A program made the translations under genes and the position numbers. Shown one piece after another: positions 25,422 through 32,631 of a DNA stretch of 32,631 nucleotides. Every line of letters begins with the position of its first letter. The stretch's first letter is position 1. The DNA comes from Pseudomonadota bacterium (GTDB lineage: Bacteria > Desulfobacterota > Desulfobulbia > Desulfobulbales > SURF-16), in NCBI GenBank assembly GCA_018816555.1, contig JAHIVT010000094.1:1-32631 (forward strand), read 5' to 3'. The notes beneath the pieces were generated by a model. It was not told the origin of the DNA. It searched no databases and worked only from the letters and a program-made list of their open reading frames with translations.

Positions 25422-25772
25422 TTATTCTGCATCTGCTGCTTGGCCCGTTTTCATGAATTCACTGATTTCACGGGGCGTATAATAACGAAACCGTATCCGC
25501 TTGCTGAGTTTGGCCGTGTAGTCGGAAAAGGCCATGACAATTTCCCGGCCTTCCATCATCAACTCTTCGCCCTCCTCGTGTGAGATGCCGTCCATCTCGC
25601 CGAGTCTTGCCTTGAAATGGGCATATGCCATGTCGAACTGGCGCAGGATGTTGAAGAGCGTCGAACCCAGCGGCGAATTTATCTTCAGAACCCGGGAACC
25701 CCGCTCCTTGACCATGTTGATCTTCTTTTCCTGGATCTCCTGCCAGGTCGGTCTGACTTCTTTTTTCTCCAT
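25422..25772 (-). CDS. Hypothetical 116-aa protein of the element
   Basis: Unrecognised. It is a soluble, helical, charged protein beginning MEKKEVRPTWQEIQEKK, with INSPLGSTLFNILRQFDMAYAHFK in the middle and RIRFRYYTPREISEFMKTG near the end. There is no cysteine and no signal. It follows the membrane-protein gene by 20 bases on the same strand and precedes the HU gene, so these probably form one leftward transcript. It may belong to the transfer module, given its position. Confidence 0.6.
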   Translation of the reverse strand: MEKKEVRPTWQEIQEKKINMVKERGSRVLKINSPLGSTLFNILRQFDMAYAHFKARLGEMDGISHEEGEELMMEGREIVMAFSDYTAKLSKRIRFRYYTPREISEFMKTGQAADAE

Positions 25773-25792
25773 CGTCTTTCTCCCTCACGTAG

Positions 25793-26512
25793 TTATGCGG
25801 AAATACGCTTCGCGTTTCTCTTGAGCCGGTGCCGGTGCCACAGGTCCAGGAAATACACTGACCCATACGGAAAAATGGCTGCCACCACCATGAGCATGGC
25901 GCTCTCGCCTGCCACCGGCAGCAGATGCGGCTTGATTTCGAAGAACCCGTAATATATTTTCTCCGCCCTGGACCCACAATGAGTGGCCACCTTCCAGATA
26001 TTTTCCGGCGTGCTGACCCGAAACAGGATGAGATACACCACATAAACCAGAAAGGCCTTGAGCAGCAGGGACATGGCCCGGCCCATGAGCAGCGAGTTGA
26101 TTCCTTTGCGGGTGATGTTGCCGACATAGTAGCGACTGATGTAGCTGCACATTACGGTGTTGATGATCAGGGCGAGATAGGGGATGCCGCCGAACAGGAT
26201 ATGGCTCATGGTATCGAGTCGCTGAAAGACAAAGGGAAAGAGATAGAAATGAAAGACCGGAAAGAGCAGCACCAGGGCCAGCCCCTCGTGAAAGCCGCTT
26301 TTCATGCCGATCTTGAAGAAATCCAGGGTCCGTTCCAGTGTGAGAAATTCAGCCGGGATATTCTGGCCCTTGCTCTCGATCACATAAAATTGCTGGATCT
26401 CTGAGATGGCGCTGAGTAGGTCCTTCGGTTTATAGATCCTGCCATTATCGGTTGTGATGATCTGGGCGTTGGTATCGTTTGCGCTTTTACCGCCGTCCCG
26501 TCCCCGTGCCAT
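25793..26512 (-). CDS. Multi-pass membrane protein of the element
   Basis: A 239-aa protein with a soluble N-terminus (1-70, ITTDNGRIYKPKDLLSAISEIQQFYVIES) and about four membrane spans, near 76-96, 105-125, 143-165 and 203-225. It is unrecognised. The membrane-embedded design and the neighbours fit a part of a conjugative or related transfer apparatus, but no family evidence supports a specific role. A GGGGGAAAA stretch precedes the ATG. The next gene upstream, on the opposite strand, is the Fic gene. Confidence 0.6.
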   Translation of the reverse strand: MARGRDGGKSANDTNAQIITTDNGRIYKPKDLLSAISEIQQFYVIESKGQNIPAEFLTLERTLDFFKIGMKSGFHEGLALVLLFPVFHFYLFPFVFQRLDTMSHILFGGIPYLALIINTVMCSYISRYYVGNITRKGINSLLMGRAMSLLLKAFLVYVVYLILFRVSTPENIWKVATHCGSRAEKIYYGFFEIKPHLLPVAGESAMLMVVAAIFPYGSVYFLDLWHRHRLKRNAKRISA

Positions 26513-26763
26513 TTTTCCCCCTGAACTTGCAGTATTTTTTGAAAAAAATCGTTAATAATCTAAATGCTCTTTCATGCAGGTATGACTGAAGTGCATGAGG
26601 TGCCTCACAGTTTAGGAGGGGATACCACCACTGAATATTTGCAAAAATCGGTATGCGCAAGATAATAAAACTACCGGTTAAGGAGGAAGGTTTGGAGTAA
26701 TTCGGCGGTGTGCAAATTGCGCCACCTAAAGCGGCGCGATATTAATTTACGCCAAAAAGATAA

Positions 26764-26800
26764 TTATTATGGCGCAATTTCAACAATCGCGCCATAATAA
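26764..26800. promoter_or_regulatory. Perfect 12-bp inverted repeat before the Fic gene (probable operator)
   Basis: TTATTATGGCGC (26764-26775) and GCGCCATAATAA (26789-26800) are exact inverse copies separated by 13 bases, ending 6 bases before the Fic ATG. GCGCC cores recur upstream (about 26717-26738). This is the layout of an autoregulatory site for the winged-helix domain encoded by the gene itself. Confidence 0.7.
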
Positions 26801-26806
26801 CATATT

Positions 26807-28201
26807 ATGCCGAAACGTATTTCCCAAAGTGAACTTGATACTATTTTAGAAGCGGTTGCCACTTTCCCAAGAGGCGCCGGAATCGAGGAGATTCAAGGTG
26901 TACTTGGCGGTAAAGTGCCGCGCCGCACCTTGCAACGTCGCTTGGCGCTGCTTGTCGAGCGAAAGCTGTTAATAGTAGATGGTCGAGCCCGGGCAAGCTG
27001 CTATCGCCTGCCGGTTGCCACCGGTGAGCCTTTCGCAATGCGAGATAACCAAAAGATTGCAGGGCGCGAAGAAGTCTACCTTCCAATATCTACGGAAGGA
27101 GAGGCCATCAAACAGTCAGTTCGCCAGCCGATCCAGAACCGTCATCCTGTTGGCTATAATCGGACTTTTCTTGACTCGTATCAACCGAACGACACCTTCT
27201 ATCTTACATCCGAAATTCGGCAGAGACTTCATGAGATGGGGGGCTCAGCGGAAGACCAACGACCGGCTGGGACCTATGCACGGAAAATTTTCAGTCGATT
27301 ATTAATTGATCTCTCCTGGAACTCCAGCCGCCTGGAAGGTAATACCTACTCGTTACTCGAAACCGAGCGGTTACTGGAACAGGGAGAAGCGGCCGAAGGC
27401 AAAGACGCGCTGGAAACGCAAATGGTCCTGAACCACAAAGCCGCCATAGAGCTTTTGGTGGAACAGGCTGACGAGGTAGGATTCAACAGTTACACTATCC
27501 TCAATCTGCATGCCCTGCTGTCAGATAATCTTCTGGCAGATCCACAAGCATGTGGCCGGTTACGAGCAATCCCCGTCGGAATTGGCGGGACGGTTTATCA
27601 TCCTTTGGAAGTGCCGCAACTTATCGACGAATGCTTTCGGCAGATTCTGGCTACGGCAAGCGAGATTGTGAACCCATTTGAACAGGCATTTTTTGTTATG
27701 GTTCACTTGCCATATCTGCAACCATTCGAGGATGTCAATAAGCGTGTCTCGCGGCTCGCTGCAAATATACCACTCATCCGAGGCAATCTCAGCCCCCTGT
27801 CATTCGTGGATGTGCCCGACCGGGCATACATTGACGGGACAGTGGCGGTTTACGAACTGAACCGTGTCGAATTGCTGCGTGATGTCTTTGTCTGGGCCTA
27901 CCAGCGATCATGTGCCCGTTACTCCGCCATCCGGCAGTCTCTTGGCGATCCAGATCCGTTCAAATTGAAATATCGGACCCAGATAAAAGATTTCGTGTCA
28001 GCGGTGGTAAGAGATTGCATGGACAAGCGAACGGCAGTTGGCTGGATAGCCAGGAAGGCTCAGGCAGAAATTCCAGCTTATGATCGCAATCGTTTCATTG
28101 AAATAGTTGAAACAGAGTTGAGCAGTCTGCATGAGGGAAATTTCGCGCGCTACCAGTTGCGACCTGTGCAATTTAAGAATTGGAGACAGAGCTGGCGATA
28201 A
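26807..28201 (+). CDS. Winged-helix Fic-domain protein with degenerate Fic motif
   Basis: A 464-aa protein. Residues 1-70 form a winged-helix DNA-binding domain (VPRRTLQRRLALLVERKLL). A Fic-type domain follows at about 130-330. NSSRLEGN (172-179) is the (S/T)xxxE(G/N) inhibitory helix motif on the N-terminal side. At the expected active site the sequence is LQPFEDVNKRVSR (304-316) where active Fic enzymes have HPFxxGNGR. The catalytic histidine is Gln305 and the motif glycine is Val310. AMP transfer is therefore doubtful, and the protein may act mainly as a regulator or use another chemistry. It lies alone on the plus strand between leftward element genes, with a perfect palindrome at its start. 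Confidence 0.85.
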   Translation: MPKRISQSELDTILEAVATFPRGAGIEEIQGVLGGKVPRRTLQRRLALLVERKLLIVDGRARASCYRLPVATGEPFAMRDNQKIAGREEVYLPISTEGEAIKQSVRQPIQNRHPVGYNRTFLDSYQPNDTFYLTSEIRQRLHEMGGSAEDQRPAGTYARKIFSRLLIDLSWNSSRLEGNTYSLLETERLLEQGEAAEGKDALETQMVLNHKAAIELLVEQADEVGFNSYTILNLHALLSDNLLADPQACGRLRAIPVGIGGTVYHPLEVPQLIDECFRQILATASEIVNPFEQAFFVMVHLPYLQPFEDVNKRVSRLAANIPLIRGNLSPLSFVDVPDRAYIDGTVAVYELNRVELLRDVFVWAYQRSCARYSAIRQSLGDPDPFKLKYRTQIKDFVSAVVRDCMDKRTAVGWIARKAQAEIPAYDRNRFIEIVETELSSLHEGNFARYQLRPVQFKNWRQSWR

Positions 28202-28246
28202 AAAACGAGTCACCTCAAGAACAAGCCAGGACTCAAGGCAATCTCT

Positions 28247-29749
28247 CTATAACGGACTCAGGACGGATCCTTCATTGCCGAGAAACGGTTCGACTTTCTG
28301 GATATTGCGCAGCGTTTCGGATTTCCTCTGCTCCATCTCGGCAATGGAGCCGAAGGCCTCGGCGTGGAACGGGGTGTAATAGCCCTTGACGCTCTTGCCG
28401 ATTTTTTTGGTGACGGTAAAATATCCGCCAAAGAAATTGTCCTTGATCAGGCCCCTGGCGATCACGTCATGTTCACCACGGAGGTGATGGACAATGGTGA
28501 ACAACACCTGCCGCATGGTCGGATCGTTCTGGGCCATGGCGGCAATATCCATGCATCCTGCCCGCTCCGCCTGCTTTCTGGCCACTTCCTCAAGCACCTT
28601 GACCTGAAAATAGACAATGCCGTCCGCCATGGAAAAGCCCAGGAACCTGCGTCCGAACATCTTGTTGATGAATGGTTTCAGCTCAGCCAGAAAGAGGGCG
28701 GCATCGAACCAGGCCGAGATATCCAGCAGTTTAGGGACTTCGGGGGCATCCTTTCCCTGTCCGGCAACGCAACTCTCACCAAATATATCCGCCTGGGCCT
28801 GCCAGGCCGCAGCTGCTTTATCCGTAGTGACCTGTCGGGCTGGTTCTGGTGCGGAAGAGGCCGTTACAGCTTTATCATTTCCCGCATCTTGCTGCTGGGC
28901 CAATGCCTCAGAACTTTTTTGCGGGATTGATTCCGTGATGCTTTCCTGCTGGTCAACAACTTCTTCCAGCTCTTTTTGTCTGGCGAGCTGGTCGGCCTTT
29001 TTGAGCGTTTTGCCGAGCAACCCTTCGGGCATCTTGTGGTGCAGCTTGATGGCTCGCAGGATTTCTTCCTTCTTGGCCAGATCCTTGAAGCCGACTATCC
29101 CGGCCAAAGGTCGGCCCGCGGCCAGGGGATGCTCACCCAGGGAATAGAGATAGCCGCGCATGGATTCGAGTTTCCCCAGGTCATGGGCCAGGGCGGCCAC
29201 CATGGTGTCGGGGATCACATGCCAGGCCTCGCTGGCCGAGAGCAGCCGCACCACCTGTTCGGCCACGTTCAGGGAGTGCTCAAGCAGGGTCGTTTTGGCT
29301 AGGATCCGGTAGGTGTTTTCATCCCAGCTTCCCTCCACATCGCCGCTCATATTGACCACGGACGGGCAATTGCCTTCCCGGTCGAGCATCTGCAGGATCC
29401 GGCCACACACCGCCTTGTGCAGGGGGAATTTCGCAAACCAGGCCCACTGCCTGATATTCTCCATGAAGGCCGCAGCCCGTGGATGGTGAAGATCAAGGGA
29501 TTCCTCTTGCACGGCGATGAGCTGGTCATCCCGCCACAGGGGAGCAAGTTCCGAGATATGGATTGTCTTGGAGCCCTCCTTGGTCCACAGGGCCGACAGA
29601 TCGCGCAGTGAGATCTCCCGTACCACTGGTTCCTTTTTCCTGCCACCTGCCAACACGACAATCGCAACCAACGCCAGCAATCCCGACACCCCGATCAACA
29701 GGCGGCTCCAGGTGATCGCCGCCAGCCAGTGCTCAAGCCCATGCATCAA
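28247..29749 (-). CDS. Membrane-anchored HD-domain protein, TraI/MobH-like
   Basis: A 500-aa protein. One membrane anchor (about 16-35) is followed by a cytoplasmic part with an HD phosphohydrolase-type domain: H158 (LLEHSL), H189-D190 (ALAHDLGK), H207, H237-H238 (KLHHKMPEG) and D253. A low-complexity linker (about 265-330) leads to a C-terminal domain (FINKMFGRRFLGFSMADGIVYFQ..). The arrangement resembles the TraI_2/MobH group of integrative elements, where the HD domain belongs to the relaxase. Whether it nicks DNA cannot be told. It overlaps the ATPase gene by 4 bases (ATGA) and is the last gene of the operon. Confidence 0.7.
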   Translation of the reverse strand: MMHGLEHWLAAITWSRLLIGVSGLLALVAIVVLAGGRKKEPVVREISLRDLSALWTKEGSKTIHISELAPLWRDDQLIAVQEESLDLHHPRAAAFMENIRQWAWFAKFPLHKAVCGRILQMLDREGNCPSVVNMSGDVEGSWDENTYRILAKTTLLEHSLNVAEQVVRLLSASEAWHVIPDTMVAALAHDLGKLESMRGYLYSLGEHPLAAGRPLAGIVGFKDLAKKEEILRAIKLHHKMPEGLLGKTLKKADQLARQKELEEVVDQQESITESIPQKSSEALAQQQDAGNDKAVTASSAPEPARQVTTDKAAAAWQAQADIFGESCVAGQGKDAPEVPKLLDISAWFDAALFLAELKPFINKMFGRRFLGFSMADGIVYFQVKVLEEVARKQAERAGCMDIAAMAQNDPTMRQVLFTIVHHLRGEHDVIARGLIKDNFFGGYFTVTKKIGKSVKGYYTPFHAEAFGSIAEMEQRKSETLRNIQKVEPFLGNEGSVLSPL

Positions 29750-31113
29750 CGACCACCGGCACCCGGATACGTCCCGGCCATCTTCTCCAAGGCCAGATCC
29801 GGGAACCTCACCTTGAGCGCCCCTTCGCTTACGGTGGCGGTCTTTCCCTTGTAGGTGCCGGAATAGGTGTTCAGGAACAGTTCACGGGGCGCCATGTTCA
29901 ACACCTCGGTGTGCTTGATCCTGACCTCTTCGGTCTCCCGGATCGACAGGCCGCCGCCCAGTGAGATGATCGGCGAGAAACGGCGCTCCTCGCCGAGATG
30001 CTCGGAGACGTAGCTGGCCGTGGTGGCATCCGGCACCCGCATGAAGAGTTTGGTGTTGCAATTGTCGAGGATGGTGTTGGCCCGGTCATCGCCCACCTCG
30101 GCATACAACTGGCTGATGGACTGGCAGTAACCGTGGATGAAGACTCCGGCCCCGCCGGCCTTGGCGAACAGATCCTCGATGCCCTGGTACAAGACCGACT
30201 GGGCCTCGTCGATGTGCAGGACCAGCGAGGGAGTGACATTTCTGCCGCTGGAATAGACCCGGCCGACAAAGGCCTGGATCATGGAGATAATGACCTTGCC
30301 CGCCGTGTAGGCGGCCCGCTTGGTAAGTAATGATCCAAGCTGCACCACCAGGATGATACCCTTGCCCAGCTCAAGGCGCTTGATGAAACGGTTTTCATCC
30401 GCCTTGCCGATAATCTTGCCGACATTGCCCGAGGTCAATTCAGTAAGCGCCACCCGGAGCGAGCTGGCCACCTTGGAGTAATAATCCGCCGGGGTGGAGA
30501 GGATCTTCTGGATATCCCGGGAAAGCTGCTCCGCCTCCGGGGTGTTGATATAATCGATTTTTTCCTTGAGCTTTTCAAGGTCCTGATGGCTGATATGGTT
30601 CTTGATGTCATTAAGATTAAACGATGGCGTCGTGCCGGCCACCTCGGCCAGCATAATCAGGGCCTGGACCACGACCAGACTCACCTCATAGGCCACCCCG
30701 AAGAAATACGGCTCCCGGCCCACCGCTACCCCGGCGGTGATATGGCCCACCAGCTCTTCCGGCATGTAGTACGAGGAGAGGGGATCAAGGATGGCGCTGT
30801 ACTGCGGGAAGATGGGTGTAACCAGCATCAGATCGTGATGGCGGCCGGTGTCTATGGCGAGCTGGGTGATTTTTGAAAACAGGTCAATATCGCCTTTGGG
30901 GTCGATGGCCACCACGGAATAGCCCTTGCGGATGTCCTGTTCAATGATGTGCTCCATGACCCTGGTCTTGCCCACCCGGGTGGTGCCGAAACACCAGAAA
31001 TGGCCCTTCCGGTAACTGTCCGGAAAGCCCAGATCCAGAACTGTATGGGGATAATCGAGATGGACCCCGGTGCCGATATGGGTCCAGGGTTCTTTTGCTT
31101 TGCGTTTGGCCAT
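29746..31113 (-). CDS. VirD4/TraG/TraD-type ATPase (coupling protein)
   Basis: A 455-aa P-loop ATPase. Walker A is GTTRVGKT (43-50), followed by VVAIDPKGDIDLF. Walker B is LVLHIDEAQSVL in the second half. The C-terminal part has HGYCQSISQLYAEVGDDRANTILDNCNTKLFMRV, the TraG/TraD signature of enzymes that feed DNA into a secretion channel. It lacks the usual N-terminal membrane spans. The HD protein made next does have a membrane anchor and could supply it. Both ends overlap neighbours (TAATG upstream, ATGA downstream). Confidence 0.85.
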   Translation of the reverse strand: MAKRKAKEPWTHIGTGVHLDYPHTVLDLGFPDSYRKGHFWCFGTTRVGKTRVMEHIIEQDIRKGYSVVAIDPKGDIDLFSKITQLAIDTGRHHDLMLVTPIFPQYSAILDPLSSYYMPEELVGHITAGVAVGREPYFFGVAYEVSLVVVQALIMLAEVAGTTPSFNLNDIKNHISHQDLEKLKEKIDYINTPEAEQLSRDIQKILSTPADYYSKVASSLRVALTELTSGNVGKIIGKADENRFIKRLELGKGIILVVQLGSLLTKRAAYTAGKVIISMIQAFVGRVYSSGRNVTPSLVLHIDEAQSVLYQGIEDLFAKAGGAGVFIHGYCQSISQLYAEVGDDRANTILDNCNTKLFMRVPDATTASYVSEHLGEERRFSPIISLGGGLSIRETEEVRIKHTEVLNMAPRELFLNTYSGTYKGKTATVSEGALKVRFPDLALEKMAGTYPGAGGR

Positions 31114-31859
31114 TATTCGCCGGGCATGGACTTGACAATATTTACCTGGATCCGCTCTTTCAGTTCCCGGTCCACCGCGATGATCGCTGACTTCGGCAGA
31201 CGACCGGTACTGAAAACGATACTCTTATGTCCCACATAACGTTTGAGGCAGTGGATCTTGACCTTTTCCGCATCAGGCCCAAGCTGACTGCGAAGCAGGG
31301 TTTCGACCAGGGTCTTGGACACCCGGTCCACCACCACCTTGAGACGTGGGGTGCCGTTCAGCAAAACCGGCTCCACCCGGCGCAGATGAAAGGCCCGTTT
31401 CCGGCCGATGGCGAAATCACCTGAGTGCCGCTCATGCAGCCCGATCCGGTTTACGGGACAGATTGCCGTCAGCCGTTCACCGGCAATGACCTCGGTTTCG
31501 ACATAGAGATTCTGCTCGGCATCGCAGGCGGTTATCTCGCCCCACAACAGCTCTTTCTCAAAGTATTTATAGCGGGCGGTCTGCTTGAGCACCGCTGCCT
31601 TGGCCAGATTCGTCTCAAGCTGCCTCTTGAGCGTCCCCCGGCCTTTGATCTCCGATAGTTCGACGAGGCGCTGCATGACCACCCCGCCTGATTGGTTGTA
31701 GGCCACGGCCTCCAGCCGCAGATCATCACGGAAAAAGACCATCACCGGAAGTCGATACCATTGGGAGAGCCGGAGGGCAAATAGGGCCTCGATCTCCGCC
31801 ATGACCTCGGCCTTGGTGAGTGCGTATTCGATTGTAAATGAGGCTATGATTTCCTGCAT
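31113..31859 (-). CDS. Possible NusA-like protein (NTD-S1-KH1 layout) of the element
   Basis: A 248-aa protein, first gene of the operon. Its layout parallels the first half of NusA: an N-terminal domain (about 10-55, ALTKAEVMAEIEALFALRLSQ), a long helix (75-100), an S1-like barrel (about 103-165, ELLWGEITACD...VNRIGLHERHSGDFAIGRK), then RRVEPVLLNGTPRLKVVVDR like NusA's S1-to-KH joint, and VEKVKIHCL-type KH1 strands with FSTGRLPKSA where NusA has its GxxG loop. The second KH domain and acidic tails are absent. The resemblance is by eye only. If true it suggests an element-specific antitermination or RNA-binding factor. An alternative is an unrelated ICE protein. Confidence 0.5.
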   Translation of the reverse strand: MQEIIASFTIEYALTKAEVMAEIEALFALRLSQWYRLPVMVFFRDDLRLEAVAYNQSGGVVMQRLVELSEIKGRGTLKRQLETNLAKAAVLKQTARYKYFEKELLWGEITACDAEQNLYVETEVIAGERLTAICPVNRIGLHERHSGDFAIGRKRAFHLRRVEPVLLNGTPRLKVVVDRVSKTLVETLLRSQLGPDAEKVKIHCLKRYVGHKSIVFSTGRLPKSAIIAVDRELKERIQVNIVKSMPGE

Positions 31860-32066
31860 AATGTTGTTATTCAGGTGTCCAGTATCAAAAAAGGAGAATT
31901 CTTTAGGTCTATATGCTCTTTTCTATGGGGGGGACTTTCTTATAATGGCGAGTTTCCCGCTTTTCTATGATTTCGTGTCTTGGCGGAGAAAATGATGTAA
32001 TTACAAGATGAAAGTTGTAAATTACGGAGTAAGAATAGTTTGGAAATATCGTGACTTTTTTCAAGA
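31860..32066. promoter_or_regulatory. AT-rich divergent promoter region
   Basis: About 207 AT-rich bases between the leftward three-gene operon and the rightward kinase-like gene. It should hold both promoters. No distinct -35/-10 pair or operator could be fixed by eye. A 23-codon ORF at 32008 (MKVVNYGVRIVWKYRD) is not convincing. Confidence 0.4.
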
Positions 32067-32258
32067 ATGGATATGTTGACTTTTTGGGACCATAAAGTTG
32101 TTAGAATTGGTAGTTGGAAGAAATCACTCAATGCGGAATTTTCACTTAACTATCTGTCCAAATTCTCCAGACCGGCTCGGTTAACACAATTGATCCTGCG
32201 AATCGAGTTGAAAGATGCTCTCACATTGAAAAGCGGAAAAATAATCAACAATGAGTAA
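32067..32258 (+). CDS. Small ORF overlapping the kinase-like gene
   Basis: 63 codons (MDMLTFWDHKVVRIGSW...), basic and unrecognised. The main support is that its stop (TAA at 32256-32258) overlaps the ATG of the kinase-like gene at 32251, which suggests coupled translation. No strong ribosome site precedes it, and base composition is AT-rich like the surrounding region. It may be a small partner protein or just an upstream leader ORF. Confidence 0.4.
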   Translation: MDMLTFWDHKVVRIGSWKKSLNAEFSLNYLSKFSRPARLTQLILRIELKDALTLKSGKIINNE

Positions 32259-32631
32259 GAATTACCTTGGGCGATTGCCGGAGAACGACCCTTTGCACGG
32301 TTATCTTCAGTATGATATCCAGCCATTGATTAACGGCTCGACAGGCCATGCGACATACCGGGTTTTCGGGCTACATGGATCTAATGATGTTTACCTGTAT
32401 GAGGACAGACACACCGGGGTGAAGGTCGTTGGCAAGTTCTTTCTTTCGTCGCGGAAATGGGACTCGAAGAAGGCTTTCTCGCGCTTGACGAGCGAATTCA
32501 ACAATCTCTGCCTTATGCGTGATTACGGGATGGAGGGCTATCCTCACCACGTTGTCAGACCGTTGGGGCGCAACTATTCGCTGAGCGCCCTATTGGTCAC
32601 TGAATATTGCGAAGGCGAACTGCTCAGTGAA
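32251..32631 (+). CDS. Protein-kinase-like gene, 5' part (cut by window end)
   Basis: 127 codons are present and the gene runs off the window. The sequence fits the N-lobe of a protein-kinase or phosphotransferase fold: VYLYEDRHTGVKVVGKFF with a candidate ATP-binding lysine at K62, a helix with E82 (RLTSEFNNLCLM), then VRPLGRNYSLSALLVTEYCEGELL resembling the strand and hinge (TEYCEG at 117-122). The catalytic loop and metal site would lie beyond the window, so activity cannot be judged. It is cargo next to the transfer-type operon and could be part of a defence or signalling system; that is inference. Confidence 0.6.
   Translation, partial: MSKNYLGRLPENDPLHGYLQYDIQPLINGSTGHATYRVFGLHGSNDVYLYEDRHTGVKVVGKFFLSSRKWDSKKAFSRLTSEFNNLCLMRDYGMEGYPHHVVRPLGRNYSLSALLVTEYCEGELLSE

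Noticed and set aside
25468-26127. 219-codon leftward frame overlapping the membrane-protein gene
   Set aside because: It is shifted relative to the membrane protein and the 116-aa gene, is rich in Trp, Cys and Arg typical of a wrong frame, and has no start signal.
1-32631. CRISPR array or rRNA genes
   Set aside because: No regularly spaced identical repeats and no rRNA-like conserved segments were seen on either strand.

Overview
The window looks like a chromosomal stretch of a sulfate-reducing or related Desulfobacterota bacterium, probably Desulfobulbales. This rests on the gene set and order: a DUF39 homocysteine-biosynthesis protein beside a CBS-ACT protein and LarE, a DUF166 protein, and the block coaE / rho-rpmE-prfA-prmC-murA. 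The taxon is inferred from gene content; no 16S or database search was possible. Core genes look GC-richer than the two flanks at 1-1100 and 31860-32250, which are visibly AT-rich.

Region 1 (1-4152) is accessory and decayed. It holds an AT-rich orphan protein with a PD-(D/E)XK-like N-terminus. A leftward run of small phage virion-type genes follows: a 20-residue-repeat protein, a tail-type gene broken by a +1 frameshift, a 120-aa protein, a membrane protein, a zinc-ribbon protein, and an ORF with an in-frame TGA. The repeat gene abuts the 3' remnant of a tyrosine integrase, which lies next to tRNA-Pro(CGG). This is best read as a prophage scar at a tRNA attachment site.

Region 2 (4247-22870) is housekeeping. 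From left: HU; the leftward cluster CBS-ACT -> homocysteine biosynthesis -> LarE; pheA; moaA convergent with pheA; a rightward cluster tsaD - DUF2062 - rsmA - Fe-alcohol dehydrogenase; a diverged direct repeat; a small protein plus DUF166; then leftward murA, prmC, prfA, rpmE, rho and coaE (read coaE to murA in transcription order), and marC and a DUF502 membrane protein. Two intergenic repeat families, one a perfect REP-like hairpin and one of the CGTCATTCCGG type, cluster between 20.8 and 23.1 kb. A Lar-like zinc-ribbon ORF with an in-frame TGA lies between coaE and marC.

Region 3 (23510-32631) is an integrated element starting at an intact tRNA-Arg(CCT). It has a small protein carrying only an integrase-type arm-binding domain, a complete tyrosine integrase, a second HU, two unknown proteins (one multi-pass membrane), a self-regulated-looking winged-helix Fic protein with a degenerate Fic motif, and a tightly overlapping three-gene operon. 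That operon encodes a protein resembling the NTD-S1-KH1 part of NusA, a VirD4/TraG-type ATPase and a membrane-anchored HD-domain TraI-like protein. At the right edge is the 5' part of a protein-kinase-like gene, overlapped by a 63-codon ORF. The element continues beyond the window.

The strongest candidates for something undescribed are the NusA-like/VirD4-like/HD operon and the kinase-like cargo next to it, followed by the Fic regulator with its perfect 12-bp inverted repeat. No CRISPR array, rRNA or insertion sequence transposase was seen.
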